Positions 1-13,559 of a DNA stretch of 64,000 bases are shown here, one piece after another. The position numbers were made by a program, and so were the translations under genes. Origin of the DNA: Taenia hydatigena (taxonomy: Eukaryota > Platyhelminthes > Cestoda > Cyclophyllidea > Taeniidae); assembly GCA_036345935.2 (NCBI GenBank), contig JADWOT020000002.1:4166617-4230616 (forward strand). Direction: 5' to 3'. How positions within the stretch are numbered: the first letter of the stretch is position 1; each line of letters starts with the position of its first letter. The notes under the pieces are model-generated. The model was not told the origin of the DNA. It was given only the letters and a program-made list of their open reading frames with translations, and ran no database searches.

Positions 1-1320
1 CCTGCAAATGCAAAAGCCAACGCAAAGAAATCTTACCAAACTTGGTAAAACTCAAAGAGTTAGCACAAAACAAACCACATCATAGACAAAGAAAATGATC
101 ATGTTGAAATAATGGAACGCGATATCTTCCATCTTTTGCCGATTTATTTAGAGCCGTTTTCTTCTCTTTGTTTATCGAATACTTTGCTGTAGTGTCTCAC
201 TGTGCCACACGAAACAAGAATTCAAATACATCTGTGTAGTGGCTGATCAAAGGTAAAATGAAAAATTTGCTGCATCACCATAGGCTAATCGTTCTGTTTA
301 ATTTAAGAGTTGTGAATAAGGGAGACGTTGTATCGAATGAGACCGCCTACTGTGTGCTTGAGAGCAAACAAATCGACCAGTGATGATGCAGTTACTGTTT
401 TCAATTACCTGAAAATTAATCCAGCGAAACTCACGCCTTAAAAGAATTGCGAGATACCAATCAATGCCAAAAGTAAAACAGATGCTTTTCTCCCATTCGT
501 TCTGCAGCTTAGGCAAAGATCTCAAAACGGCTCGTGGAATTGTTTTTGTTAATGTTTAAGGTTGTTAATTTGGCCGTTACTCGTATATAGATCATTTTTG
601 ATTACTTTGCCGCAACAACAATTAGAAACCATTAAACACGCTGGCGGAGAAAATAGCGCCTACGCTTAAAACGCTCGTATAGAAGAAATGAAGAAGCGAT
701 CTCTCAATAAGGTGTGGAGGCATATGACTCGCTGCAGAGTCAGCGATTTGGTTCAAATAAACAGTGGTATCACATGCTAGAAAAGGGGTCATGCTGAGCC
801 ACCCACACTGATTCGTGGCAGGTGATTTGTAAAGGAGTTGCTACGAAGGGTTAATCCTGCCTACTTTAGCAGGAAGGCTTACAGCGTACCTACCGGTGCT
901 CGGTCGAGAATGCATGCGAATCGCAGGATGCTTGAGCATGAAGTTTGGTGCTCACGAGTCGATTTGGGTTGAGATATGCACAATGAATGGTGACGCTATA
1001 AAAACGGGCACGAGGTTCTACTACAGAAACATGATCCTTCTTTTCGAAGGCAGTACTAAGGAGCACCAGCATTTTTGGCCAATTAGAGGCAGCGCAGATA
1101 GCAATTTTGTCTAGGCGTGTGTAAAACTGGAATGCCTCAATAACAAATAATTGAGTAGAATTTACCTTGCACGTCTATTGCCATTGTGTAAGTAGTACTT
1201 TGTGTTTACGCGCAGCGACCTCCTTAAATGTCTGCGCATTGGTTGCTGCAGTGGGCAACGTTCCTAGTACAAACATCACTAAGCTAGATCGGCTCATGGC
1301 TTTTGAGTTGGTTAGAAGAG
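1..1320. other. no gene recognised
   Basis: Short frames occur on both strands at about 890-1115 and 1167-1406, but they overlap each other and show no splice-site or family support. The stretch beyond the inner end of the family A copy (below about 1330) shows no further match to the other copies. I see no RNA gene or clear repeat here. Confidence 0.5.
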
Positions 1321-1329
1321 AAATGAGGA

Positions 1330-2900
1330 AAAGATTCTGTGGAGGAGTGGGACAGGACATGGGTTTGGTAACTCCAGCACTTCATAAGGTAAGACTATCA
1401 GGGTGAGACAAGTTCCGTTTGGAATCGCGTTCCTTAATAAATCTAGAACGTTAATTTGGAAAAAGCGAGCAAACATGTATTTATTTATAACTTGATCTGA
1501 AAGTGTTCTCTTCGTCGTCGCATTGTTGGCGTGATAACCTGTTTCCCTAACAAAATTATGCTTCTCCATTGCAAGAGCGTAGCATCGCCTTAAAAACTTG
1601 GCCTCACATAACTGTGCTCAAGCATGAGTACTCTTCTTTAATTGTGTAGGCACAGTGATAGCTTTTGAGAGTGGTTATGCCATTATCACTACTCCTCGTC
1701 GAATCAGATTGGGTAATGAGTTTACTTAGCGTCAAATTAACGAATAGTAGGAGATAACATTCCCACGATAACCTAAGGCAGTTACAGCGAAAGGACAGGA
1801 GGTTTTTTAACAATACCACCGAAATGTGTGCATGTGCGATGGTAAGAAAGGAAAACGGCTGAGTTTACGGAAACCCCACTGTTAGTATCTACATGCTCCG
1901 TGCATTGCCTTTATTATTATGATTAATGAGGAAGCCAAGGTGAGTGTTTTGCGTGGGAACAAGTGAGAGAGACTTATGAATGGGGAGGAATTTCACTGCA
2001 AGGCATGTGCTACCATGATTTAATGTACATGCATAATTGGTTGCATGTTCGGCCTAGGTGGGTGGGCATTCACCGTTGCAAGTCATCCTCATCACTCTGG
2101 CGTCAACTGCTTTTGTGCATGTTGAAGGGAAGAAGTGAATAGTTTAAATGCTGCATTGCTGCTCAGTGACCATTATGCTTGACAAATGGGTAAATGGGTT
2201 GAGTCTGAATCCGTAGACCTTTGTAGAAATTGACAGAAGAAAAGAAGCAAGTCAGATTGAATGTCTTTAGGAAGAGTTGACTGTGCTGCGACGAACCTGA
2301 CTACAACATGACACCCAAGTTATTGCAAGCAATACCAAGAAGATAAATAGACAACAACAAGGCATTTTACAAGCAATGATTAATTAAAGGCATTAGAGCG
2401 TGTAAACATGTATAACTGTGTGTTCAAAACAAAAAAGGAAAGCAGTAAGGAAAGTGGTAAACTGGTATTACATGCGTGTCACATATGCGTGACGGTGAGA
2501 CGAAATGCGGAAGTCGTGAGGTGAAACATCATCACTATTAGAAAAAAGTAATTGTTTACGTTCAGAATTATTCAATTTGTCAAACAATTTAAAATCGGTG
2601 AAAAAGGTTGCGGGAAAGTGGATAAGATGAATGAATGCTCGTATAGATGGGGAAGGGCTTCTATTAATGGGTTATAAGTGGTGATGATGGTGCGCGCTGT
2701 CACCATCAACATCAACATGCGGGTGGGCAAAATTTTGACGCAACCAGACGCTGAGTGAGTGCTCCGGCTATGAGGACAGCATTTACTTCTCTGTCTGCAT
2801 GCATTGCACTTGCAGCGTGCCAGTAGTGACCAGGCAGCTGACCATCAAATGGTGAGACAATCGATTAAATCAAGTGCTTAGGTCACATCCCCAGGCTTGG
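1330..2900 (-). repeat. family A repeat, copy A5 (minus orientation)
   Basis: The reverse complement aligns in order with the plus-strand copies. The region 2640-2700 matches 18.33-18.40 kb (shared run cttataacccatta). Region 2473-2510 matches 54.48-54.52 kb (a 'gcatttc..ctcacc..cac' block ending in a gtgacac motif). Region 2080-2170 matches 11.91-11.99 and 54.98-55.0 kb (shared cgccagagtgatga with A4). Region 1790-1850 matches 55.28-55.35 kb (shared cgcacatgcacaca). Region 1600-1632 matches 55.52-55.55 kb (shared tcatgcttgagcac). Region 1355-1575 matches 55.58-55.79 kb. About 170 bases near 2700-2870 look extra relative to copy A2. Two frames on the minus strand (1312-1569 and 1604-1819) correspond in position to the long frame in copy A4 but carry shifts and stops. 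The family is not recognised. The limits are approximate. Confidence 0.75.
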
Positions 2901-5810
2901 GTGTGCGATCACGACTGCCAGCCAGACGCGCTTCGCAGTCCTACTTCTCTTTGTTTACTCCTATTTTCCCTTTTTGTTTAGGTCCCTGGTTATTGTCTGA
3001 GCCGTTTCTTTATCACCAGGAATATGCTGGACTCTGTAGGCACGATGTCAAGGAAAGATGGGTGCTCTAATACCAATAGCATGCAGGTCAACAAAGAAAC
3101 AGAGGCATCTGCCACAATGTAGATCAGACGGTTATTCATTTGCACGAAGAGGAAAAAAAGAACTCGACAGGATCGTCTGATACAAAGTTTACCGGATTCC
3201 AGCAGATACTCAATTTCTTTGCCTTGCCTAGACGTTTCTGCCTGTTCGATGCTGATGCTGGTGCACGTCTGACTGTGAGACGCCTTGACTGTTTACTTGC
3301 GATGAGAAAAGTGGCTGTTTTCCAATTTGTCTGGATACTGTGCATGGTTTGATATAACCGCAGACTACTCATACACATCGGTAAGGACCCATCCTGTCTG
3401 ATTCTTTATTCAAAAGACGTGTGAAAGTAGAAGTGACTTTATGCCTCAAAATGGGGTGGATGTGGCTGATAGTTGTGCAATCATATGGATAGCACTTTTG
3501 ATAAGGCATGTCAAAATAGTTAAAAAAGATTGAACTTCGTAGATTAAGTCGACTTCCTTAAGGCAGAGGCAAAAATTCAGCAAAGGAATCAGGAGAAGCA
3601 GGCTTCAGATTAGAAATTGTCTTGTGCGTTCCATTGCTTGGTTATGGTAATGCTTCATAAAAGACGGTTAAAAACTTTGCCTAAACAGTAAAAATTAATT
3701 TTTTCGAAAGCGGTTTTTGTGATTTATAGACAAAGTTAACAGCAATCAAAATTTTAAAGCAATCAATTCCTTTGAAATGCTTTAAGTTCGATTCTGACAA
3801 GCTTGATGCAGCTGGTAAGAGAGGTGCTTGGTTTAGATACATGGGACTTTTGAATTTTAAGTAAAAATGGTGCATTGATCCCCGAGTTTCCTGCAATCAT
3901 GAGTTAAAAATAGACAGATGTACTGGTTTCACCCTTTGCACTCCAATATTTACACTTCAGGAGGGAAACTCGTGTGCTTTTTGCAATCGACAATTTGATT
4001 GTCACCACTTCCACCACATCACCGAATTTATGTGTTCCCTAATAAGCACAAGTTTTGTCCTCCTTTAGTTGTAAAATGAGCATTGTCCTTTCCGATTTAG
4101 CATTGCCGATCGGTTTCGTGCAGTAAACAGCGAAAATAACCTGCCATAGCATATTCTGTACCCTTTTGAATGCATTTCATGCCATCTACATCTTCTGGCA
4201 GGTTTGATTTCTTTCGAAGTGCCACCGAGTAAGTTTACCCACTCAATTCGTTTGACTGACTACTTGGATCATTTGCTTCTTTAGTGACGATACCTGATAA
4301 TGCAAACGCATGAAATGTTTCATCAGCACAGCTTAGTCAAGTAACCGCACTATCCCTCCTGGTAACACTTATTAACCTGCTAAGATGTGAGTGTATTTAC
4401 GGAAGGTTAATAATTAATTAGTTTTCACAACTTTTCGCACTTGCAAAGATTGCTTTTCTTATAACTAGCATCTCACTTTGTTAATGTAAGTCAGATTGTT
4501 GGCAAATAACGGCCTGTATTTAAAGACTCCACGCCTTAACAAAGGCTGGATTGTATGACATTAAAGGTATTTAAAAGCAACATCACTACCTTACACTAAG
4601 TTATATTTCAACTCAAGGGATTACTTGGTCTCTTTTGTTACACGTGACTGCATACTTTTTTAATTCTTTTAATTTTCTCCTATTCCTATCTCACTGATCC
4701 ACGTTTTTTATCATACTGTCGTGGAAGTAGAGAAATGCAGTGTTTTTGTCCATTTGGATGCCAATTGAAATGTTTTCTGGGTAAAAAGACAGCCTTTTTG
4801 AGTTTAACTACCCTAGCTCAAGCATGAGCTACAAGTTATGAGAAGTGAGGAAGTTTCTCTGGCACAAACAAAATTATGGTGTCTGCAAAGCTCCTTGGAT
4901 TAATGCTACGGATAAAAAGGTATAAAGTCGTGTCATATTTGCAGTGCGGTATTTCCAAAATCATAAATTCTTGTTTTGAGTCCTATGAAGAGGCTTTGAG
5001 TTCGTTCACCTTACAAGTTCAGCTTTAAAGATGTAAAACCTAAGTATAAGCATTGATTTGGTGGCTAAGGAGTACCACGTCATTTACAAGCATTTAAAAA
5101 TCCCGAGTCTGCCATCGTATCATTTAGAGGTGGACCTTATGCGAGAAAATAACTTCCTCTGCTTTCTGTGTTTTAAACAGCTCGAAGTTAAAAGTGGGAG
5201 GCTTGGTATTTTCTTTGAATTTTATCAAATTTGGTGATTATGGGAAACCGAAAAGCTAGTGTGCCACGATTCCTCAGTTGTTGTCCATATGAGTAGGGCA
5301 AGCTAGCCTGCTTTTCTGATTATCTGGCTGACGAAAATATTTGCCATCCCATTTCCCTTAGTTTATTCACCGCAAAACCTTTAGAGGGCCGTTTCTTCCC
5401 TGCTTGTGTGGGTTGCACTGCAGACGCAACCACTAACTAAACTTCGCTCAATTATTGGAGGCTGAAAGTCTGAGTTTAAGGTATATCGCCTCTCCAAGAG
5501 GCCAATTCTACAGGTCAAGCCATAAATTCATGGCATGCATCGCATAACCTCGATTTAAACTAGAGGATGAGAGAAGGGGAGGAAGTGGAGGTGAGGCATG
5601 TTATTTCACTCGCCACATTCTACAATGATCACTTTCTAGTGCTTGTCACTACATGCCTCATTGTTGACAAACACCACGAGTACATGTATAGTGGCCGAAA
5701 GGGAAATGAAGACAGCTCGTACTTGATTTTTTGACTTAGAGACGCTAATAGATTTCAGTAGTGTTAATTTCAGTGCTGAAAAAAACTCAGATGCTTTTTA
5801 CAAAGCATCA
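2901..5810. other. no gene recognised
   Basis: Only short random-length frames are present, including an antisense pair at 3136-3378. No coding-like patch, RNA gene or internal match to families A or B was found. A short purine-rich stretch lies near 5560-5600. Confidence 0.5.
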
Positions 5811-5814
5811 CGCA

Positions 5815-6690
5815 AACAATCAAACCCACATGCGTTCATTTAACCCCATTACATCTACATGCGTACTTGGAGGGGTGACGAAGCTAATGTTTTATATGCA
5901 TTTCTAACCGTTTGCATAGCCAATTTTTGCCCACCAAACGGATCATACGGGATAGCCCACATAGGAGCACAATCAAGTGAGAAGTTAAACCCAACTTTTC
6001 ACATCACATCTTTGGATTTCCTCACTCACCAATGGATGGTTTTTAGATTGAGAGTGACTGGTGTCTCGTATACCAACGCATTTATAGCCGATGATAAAGG
6101 AGCTTATTCACGTCTATAATAAGTCTCGATTCACTCTACCTGTAGGTGACCTTCAGCATTCAAAACTTCACCATTGGATTCATTTTGAGTCACATGGCGG
6201 TTATCGGTTTGGGTCAGTGATTGAGCACAGTGGCCGAGGAAGTCGCATCGGAAGAAAAGAATTTACACCTAATCTACATAATGCACAGTCTTGCTGACGC
6301 GGTGGGTGCTAAGACACCGCTTACTCTTGGTTCTGGCCTTCCAGCTCCTCCTCCAAAGAAAAATCCCACTCAAGAAGCGAGTTTAGGTAAAACTGTCTTA
6401 TCTATAGCAACCCCTTTTTGCGTAAAGCGGAAGGACTATTACCTTTGCGAGCGAACACAACTTTAAACTAACCTCAACATAGAGAAGAACAGTAACGACA
6501 TTGACACCCAAGAATAGGTTCGGAAATGCTGAACGAACTTGTCGGTGGAATTTGTTGAAGCTGGAAACAAACGTTTCCCTTGACCGGTCAGAGCATGTCG
6601 CAATGCAAATGCGCCAGTTGGATTTTGATGATTAAATAAAAGTTTACAATGCTTACGGTCCAACCATGATAATGCTGCTCTAGTTTCGGC
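5815..6690 (+). repeat. family B repeat, copy B1
   Basis: Aligns along most of its length with 16.11-17.03 kb. Shared landmarks are cttggaggggtg at 5866 and 16157, an aatggatggttttc/t block at 6031 and 16365, and the matching pair gtgattgagcacagtggccg (6217) and acattagcgcagtgaccgcg (16557). Further landmarks are a tgtcggtgg block (6540 and 16869) and an AT-rich tail. A frame at 5859-6119 is not kept open in copy B2, so protein coding is unsupported. The family is not recognised. Confidence 0.7.
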
Positions 6691-9600
6691 GCAGTCCTCT
6701 TAACAGTTTGTTGTAATAACTGGCTGCAGCTTTGTGGTCTAATATGGTGGGTGCAACTGATGACATGAAAGCATTGTAGGGACTGGATGTGAGTCAGTCC
6801 GTCTGTGCGACACCGCTCTTTGTATCCTCTGTTATTAAGTGGTTGTCGAGGCTTCGCATACTACTTCCTTGACAGCCATCGAAGACGTTTCGATGCTGGC
6901 ATAATGTTATCACTCAAAAAGTAATTCCAGCCCGTCGCTTACATTGATCAGCAGTGTGAAGTGGATGCATTCCAACCAAAAAGACCATTTATTCTTATTG
7001 ACAAAAGACTACGACTGATAGTGGTTCAAAAATATGCTCAGATTATGGAGTCTTAATGAGCGTTGTGCAGTTGTATGACTCATCGAAAATGGCTTCACAA
7101 AGGTTTGGAGGGAGTTTTTGGATCTCGTTGGCCAAGTACCTTCCAGCATTCCGGTAATCAAGCAGACAGACAACTATCCTCCGTCAGGTGAGAGTGATCA
7201 TCAGAATGGTGACATCAATCGAAAGTCTAAATTTCATTATTAAACTGATCCATAATTTGGCCACGACTTTGTTGCTAAGGTAGCGTTTATTTACGGAAAG
7301 ACTATTTATGCCCTGAGGCATCCTCCTGTTAAGCATTTCATCATTTAAAGTGAAACAGCGCAATAAAATGCCCCTAAAGTTATTTCAATAATGCCATTCC
7401 TAAGAGTGTTACTTGCTTACTTCCAAGAATTGTATCCGCTGTAAAATGGCAAATCCTTCTCTTTTGAATAGTATTAATGTAAAGTATGGCTCGATGGCCT
7501 TAGCAAATGCAAGAAGGCATGCCAATTTTTACGCATTTTCAATATAACGATAAAATTGTTAGCAAAGGTTCGGCTGAATAAAACTGTGGCTTATTAAAAG
7601 AAAGATATGAAGAGGCTACCATTAACTCGCTCTGCCTGACTGACATAAAACTTGGAATGCCCATGCTCTTAAAATAAAATCCAAAGAGGTTTAATGCAGG
7701 GTGAGGCGGTGCTAGTTTCCAAAATCTATGTCGTAAATGTTCAGAAAATAGGTTCCAATTGCGTTTCGTTTGAAACAAACGTGAATAACAGCACCGTGGG
7801 ACACTAAAATAGAGGGTTAGACAAAAGCGAAACCACCCATCTTGCGCCGTAATCTGCGCCTTGGTGACTATGGGCTTGTTAATTAATTACGAATCCATTT
7901 AAAAAGCAACAATTTGTATAGGATGCATGAAATTACAAAATGTTTTTGAATTGAGCAACCAGAAGCAATGATTCTTAGGTATTTACATGGGAGGTATCCA
8001 ATGACAAAGGGACGTACAAAATGGGCTGCAGTAGCTGCGATACACGAAGCTATATGACCGAATCGTAAAGAAGGTTGTTTATAACGGGTACGTGTGCACC
8101 CGTTGGCATTTGAAGGTCAACCAAAATTGTGGGGTTGAGAAAAGGATGATTTTCTTACACATACGTGCATCCCAGTTTCATGAACTTAAATTGGCCTGCA
8201 TACATTTTAGTGGTACAAACGCCGACTGTTTTTCTGCAAAATAAATGCAGTTTCTCGAGTCCTTTTCAAAGGCGGATTATATTGATAGGTGGTTTCATCA
8301 TTTGGTCATTTAGCATGACCCGACTTCTGGTTCGCATGTTAGGGACCAGTTCCATCACCACTAATGGCGTATTTGAGAAAGAGGGTGTTTACTAATGGAC
8401 TCAATCGCAAGTGTCTACGGAAGACTTCAGGCACTGTTTTTTTTTTTAATTTCGAAGGCAACCATAGGTCTGCTAGTGATAGGCTAGGGTGTAGCGATCA
8501 CCCATAAATAGCGCAGTGCAAGTAAACTTTGGTAAAAATAAACATGCCTATTATGAGTCCACCTTTCGTGGTTGGTGTAGACTATCCTAGAATATATCTA
8601 AAGTACCGTTAGATTATTCCGCAATGAGGATATCCGAGTATTCATCAAACAATAAGGTATCAGAGCAAAAATCGAAGCCGATGGTTGCTTCAAAAGCAAG
8701 CACTGAAGCTAAGCCTATGTTTTTGCTCTTCCTTTGTCAAAACTCACAACATTGGTTAATTTTGCTTGTGTTTTAAGCTTTTTGCCGTCCTCAGGCCGCA
8801 ACATTTGTACACTGCTTAATTCGCTGTAGAGTAGAGTGCAACCTGATTGCGGATGTTATGTTCTGCAAGATGTTCCAACCCATCAGTTACGTACAACACA
8901 GAGCGCATTGCCCAAGCAATGCAAACAGTCGCGAATCCGACAATGCAGAGACCTGTGTTTTAACACAACTACAATCTCCGTGGATTTGTCTCCATCTCGC
9001 AAGGAAAATCAGCAAAAACAGCTTAATCTGCTTGGTTAGTCTCATTTACGACCACATTTAGGAATCAAAAAGCTGCTTCATATCCTATTTGTCATCAGAG
9101 TGTTCTGTTTTAAGTTCAAGATTTGTGGGACCCATTTTGCAAAGTATCATTTATTTGAAATAGGCAAGTACCAGAAGAATTTACCATTTTTCGGCTATAG
9201 CGATCATTTACTCAATCAATTTCAATCCTTTTGAACAGAGTTGTCATCCGGGCGTGATGCCATCACAGAGACCATTGAAAGTAAACATCAAATTAGGGTA
9301 AAATATGAACACCAGAATAGCTAACTTGAATACACAAATCTTCTTACATCTGCAGAGAATTTTCGCAAAGCGCTGCCATAAAAATTGTTAAGTGTTTGAT
9401 TCTGCATGAAGACTATCCCAAGAAAGACGTGGTTTGTAAAACTGCCATCATAAGTAGGGTTTTAATGACATTTTGACGGTATTTAACGAAGGATGTATGT
9501 AATTCTTTGTCCATACCTACGTTACGAAGAAAAAGGAAGTTGTAAAAGCTAAACAACTAAAATCATCCTGACTGGACCTGTCGAGTGGTGCTGAAACTCA

Positions 9601-10055
9601 TTCAGACAAGCGTTGACGAAGAAACATTATTGTTTTTTTCCAAACGACCCCCTCAAAAACAAAATTCACAGTCCTAACTCACCTATCACTTCAACCTAGA
9701 CGACTGTTTTAGGTAACAAAGACAACTTTCCATAAGATTTTGACTTGCTGATAATCTGAATGTTGACTGAGATCCACTCTGTGTTTAAGGGATCCTCTTC
9801 TCTGAAAACAACTGCAACTAATTAACATTTGGGTGTCCAAAATTTACTATTTTAAAAAGACTAAAGAACAATTGGCCGGCAAATGAAGACCAGTCAATTT
9901 GTCAAATATCAGAGTAGGGGTTATAATTTAAGGCGTCCAAGATCCTTCCCAAGACGTGGTGGGACTTGTGAGTCTGAACTTATCCACGTCATGAGCAAAA
10001 CTGGCAATCCTGTCTAAATGACATGAATAAAATACCTTGCCACCAAAGCGATTAG
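6691..10055. other. no gene recognised
   Basis: The stretch contains only short frames, among them overlapping ones at 8836-9061. There is a run of eleven or twelve T near 8436-8447, which could be the complement of an old A-tail but has no recognisable element beside it. No family A or B match was seen. Confidence 0.45.
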
Positions 10056-10059
10056 CAAA

Positions 10060-10413
10060 TTGCTAGATCCAAAGAGCCACTCTGGTTACACTCGCTCTCT
10101 TCCACATCTTTCTGCTCGACACAGCTACCAGCACGCATTGGTGCTGTACCAAATTAACTGCATCGTCCTTCTCGCCATCAGCACTGTGGCTGCAAGCATT
10201 GCTGTTAACCAAATTAAGGTGTTGAGCTTCCGAGAGCTGTGTAAAGGGGATGCTTTTGATGAACACTTCTTGTTACCATGACTGGTGGCTGTCCTCTTCT
10301 ACGGTTTGTTCCTTCTGATACCTGCAGTGGGTGCCACTGAGGAACACAAGAGGGCAGGAGCGATGATGTTAGAAAGACGGTCCTGGAACTGGCTCAGGCA
10401 CTCCTGCTGGTGA
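10060..10413 (+). pseudogene. possible decayed membrane-protein fragment
   Basis: One plus-strand frame reads 117 codons with a single internal TGA. The first part has a hydrophobic segment (VLYQINCIVLLAISTVAASI) and the part after the TGA has a second (LVAVLFYGLFLLIPAVGA) followed by a charged TEEHKRAG turn. The stop follows 'LLP' and would need only TGG to TGA from a tryptophan, which would give 'LLPWLVAVLF'. The pattern of two membrane helices joined by a short loop resembles small multi-span membrane proteins of the tetraspanin or LAPTM kind, but I cannot name a family. A chance open frame with hydrophobic bias is the main alternative. Confidence 0.25.
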
Positions 10414-11030
10414 GCAAAGATCGATTTAAACGCTCGAAGATAAGAGTATCCTGGACTAATGAGAGCTATGTTAACAGCATTCTAGGTATTTACTCACTGG
10501 TATATTCGCCTGTCAAAGTGCCCACACTGATTTGACCATTATTCTGAGCATCACTGCAGAAATGGCCGCCATGACTTCCAACAGACGTACAGTAATCATC
10601 ATCTTCCAGAAAAGTTTTGAGTCCGGAATTATCGATTGAAAGAAATAGTTGATCGATTTATTAATTATGAAACCCTTGTGGTTTTTTCTCATTATGGAGG
10701 CATCGCGTCGCGAGGCGGGCAAGATAGAGCACAGAATTTTCAATCCAGACCAAACCATCATCACCGTCTTGTTGGCAATGAATCTCTCTAGGAGGGTTGT
10801 CAATACCTTTGGATAAAAGCACGCGGAGAATTGCGAAATCTTTCAGCTGTACTATACAGACCTTGCATTGAAGACAATAACTCGCCTCTTTTTGCCTCTT
10901 ATTATCTTCTTTCGCTTTCACTTCGCTGTGTCTTTGGCTGATATTTGGACTAAGGCCTACCGCTTTCATCAGCGTCACATCGAGGTCTAGACTACATCCC
11001 TCTCGCCTAGTCCCGGTGGGACCACCACCA
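10414..11030. other. no gene recognised
   Basis: Two overlapping minus-strand frames (10513-10803 and 10661-11068) occupy this stretch without splice or motif support. Nothing else was recognised. Confidence 0.4.
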
Positions 11031-11039
11031 ACAACATCA

Positions 11040-12100
11040 TGGCCTATTGGTAGAAGCACTTCCCTCATTCTTTCACTCGCACATTCATTTTATTCATTTT
11101 ATCCACTTTTCTTCTACTTTCCGTGCCTAAGGTTAAATTTTCATACAAATCAGATGATTCTTTGTTTAACTACTTGCATTCTCCTTATAGTGATATCGTC
11201 TCACCTCAATTTTCTCAGTTCATCTTCCCATCATACACGACACGTATTTCACCACTACTACCGTTATTTTTGTCTTATACATGCATCAGTGCTCCTTCAT
11301 ATAATCCTATCCAATACCTTTTTGCTATATCTTCACCATAAAATCACCACCGATTAACAGCCCCAAGTGTCCCTTTTTATTTTATTTTGAAAAAAAGCAA
11401 TTATTATGCAGATTTTTTGTGTTTTTTTTTAAACGATGCCATGCCCTTCATCGAGTCTTATTCATCATTTCATCTTACCACCACATATGTGTGACACACA
11501 GATTTCAATACTTTTTCCTCTACTTATTCTGAGGCCAGTTTGTGTGTTTTTTCTAAATGCTGCTAACCTTTCTCCATTCATTTGAGAAATATTACAGCCA
11601 CGTGCCCGCATTTGGCTTGCCTACGGTTGCATATTCGCCAGCGATCGATCCAACTCAGGCTTTTCATTGCTTCCTCTACTTGCAAGACGATTTGCTGCTG
11701 TTTGTTTCCTCTTTGGTATGGCCTGCGGTCACTTGGGCGACCAGCCTTTAGCCAGCGTTGTCTCAGAATATTACGTGATCCACGGTTCACCCTGTGCCAA
11801 TTACTTTTTCGAGGGCACACAACCATACTTCCTCCTACTCCTCTTCTTCAATCACGTTCACAAAGGTCTACACCTTCTATCTCAACTCGTTTGCCCATTC
11901 TACCATGCACAATGACTACTGAGCGGCAATGCAGCAGTCAGATAATTCATTTTTACCTTACCAATATGCTTAAAGGCAGTTAATGCCAGAGTGGCAAAAG
12001 GCGACGGGCAATGGTGAGCGTCGTTTCATCTAGAGAGAATATGCAACCCTTGCTACCTTAGGGGCACTGAAGGAAGGAATATGCATGTACGCAAAGCCAA
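11040..12100 (+). repeat. family A repeat, copy A1
   Basis: The first half is strongly pyrimidine-rich. The block catatgtgtgacacacag at 11487 matches gtgacac-bearing blocks in the other copies. Region 11620-11700 (tatattcgccagcgatcgatccaactc in outline) aligns with 54.69-54.77 and 18.96-19.02 kb. Region 11905-12095, containing caatgactactgagcggc and a ggggcactgaagga block, aligns with 54.92-55.10 kb. Open frames within it (11016-11357, 11582-11983) follow from the low stop density of pyrimidine-rich DNA and are not called as genes. The match to the other copies fades after about 12.1 kb. Confidence 0.75.
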
Positions 12101-12129
12101 CGATCGTAGCGAGCAATAAATAGACCCCA

Positions 12130-13470
12130 ACAACGTCGAGCGATGTGAATAAAGCAAGCACGGCGCCTAAAATTCGCAACGAACAGTGTCAGTTAGCCAG
12201 AAGACGTTTTGTTTTCAGTCGTGCCACTAACTGACCGACTGCTTTGGGTAGAGCAATGGCTAACATTGAATCTTGTGAGAATCAGCTAAGCAATTTGCCT
12301 CGTTGTTAGGGTTACCTGAAAATATATAAATTTGGCATAGGAGGTGGAAAGAAAAACGAGGAGATGATGCATTGCCTGTGGTGGGTAAAATGGTGGACTA
12401 TGGGTGGACTGCCTCTAACTTTTACTGGCTGCACCTCGCAAGCGCATTTTAAAAATCAAAGGATGGTCCATAGGCTGTCCGAAGGAGTTCACGCTGTATT
12501 TGGCACAACACGTGGAAGCGAATTATTGTGGTTTCCTAAAATTTTGCGGTTTATTTCACCTTTAAATATATTCTTATTAATTTTTATTCGGTTCGGAAAG
12601 CTGGTCACTTGTAAGATAAAACTTGCGATCTGGCTAGATCCTGTCTAGCCAGCATTTTTAAAAAAAGGCATGACGCCTTTTCAAAAAAGCTGAACTTTTC
12701 GGCGTCAATATGGTTATGCTCATGTTGATCCTTGGAGAAGGTATAGTGCTTGAACAACTGGCTATACAGGGGTGATTTGAACCATTTAAAGTGGCAGATG
12801 TTGACTTGTTAGAAGACGGTTGCGTGGCACGGAGGTATCGAAGGCACTCAGTCATGCGTTGTCATTGTTTTCTCTTTGAAGCGATCCAGTCCTATACTTA
12901 AGCATTCGGAAACTAAACATTAAGGTCGTCCATTGCGTGAACATCTCCCTCTGGCAAGATTTCACAGCACATATCGTCTCACTAGATCTTGTTAGTTATG
13001 AGGCAGACCTATAATTCACGAGTTCTTAGTTTCTCTCATGCTTTCCGTGTTGTTTCAAACAATAGCCGTGATGAGTGTAATCTATGTAAAAGGGCTATTT
13101 ACTCCAATTTTTGACTCACTTTTAAACACCAAAGACACCGAAACTAATTAATTAATTAATATCTACCTTTGCCAGCCGACCAAAATCTCATGAAGCATGC
13201 CAAACTTGGGATCACCTCAAACTTGAACGATACCCTTTCAGATCATGCCTTATGCACGCAGGATTAAGCACGCTTTCCGTGGGTTGCTTAAGTGTTCGCA
13301 GAAGAAAATGACATGGCCAAAGTGCTGAAATCATTGCAATAAAATGAGGGTTATTCCACATCTGGTCGCCTTCCATCACGAGTCTAATTAGAAAGGTGTA
13401 GCTGTCTAGATGGTTAAAAAAAAGCTGATGCAAAGTACCGGAATTATTCTTGGTTCCCCTTTTGTTTAAG
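12130..13470. other. no gene recognised
   Basis: Only short frames are present. A minus-strand frame at 13212-13496 reads smoothly but overlaps the better-supported plus-strand exon candidate at 13471 and has no splice sites that I can defend. There is a short ttaattaattaattaat run near 13146. Confidence 0.4.
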
Positions 13471-13551
13471 GGACTTCCAATGACCCTTGAGTGCATCTTG
13501 TTAAAGCGGTCTTCTCACCCTCTTTTCGAGACAATCCAACGATGGCTAGAG
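13471..13551 (+). CDS. candidate single coding exon, 27 codons
   Basis: A strong acceptor (ccccttttgtttaag) precedes and a consensus donor (GAG then gtaagc) follows exactly 81 bases, giving a phase-0 exon. The frame reads GLPMTLECILLKRSS, then HPLFETIQRWLE, which looks like an amphipathic helix pair. The 'LLKRS..PLF..I.RWL' pattern recalls the helices of gamma-tubulin complex proteins, but the match is too short to assign. The frame stays open through the donor to about 13805. I found no partner exon downstream with a matching continuation. It could be an internal exon of a gene with long introns or a coincidence of splice-like sites. Confidence 0.3.
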
Positions 13552-13559
13552 GTAAGCAG

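Noticed and set aside
8436..8447. Run of T as a possible retroposon A-tail
   Set aside because: No body of an element and no target-site duplication could be recognised on either side.
8836..9061. Two overlapping 67-codon plus-strand frames
   Set aside because: They overlap in different frames, neither has splice sites or motifs, and the length is ordinary for chance.
11016..11983. Plus-strand frames of 113 and 133 codons
   Set aside because: Same reason: family A pyrimidine-rich tract, with frames not preserved in the other copies.
13212..13496. 94-codon minus-strand frame
   Set aside because: It reads smoothly but overlaps a plus-strand exon candidate with better splice sites, and no splice boundaries could be found for it.
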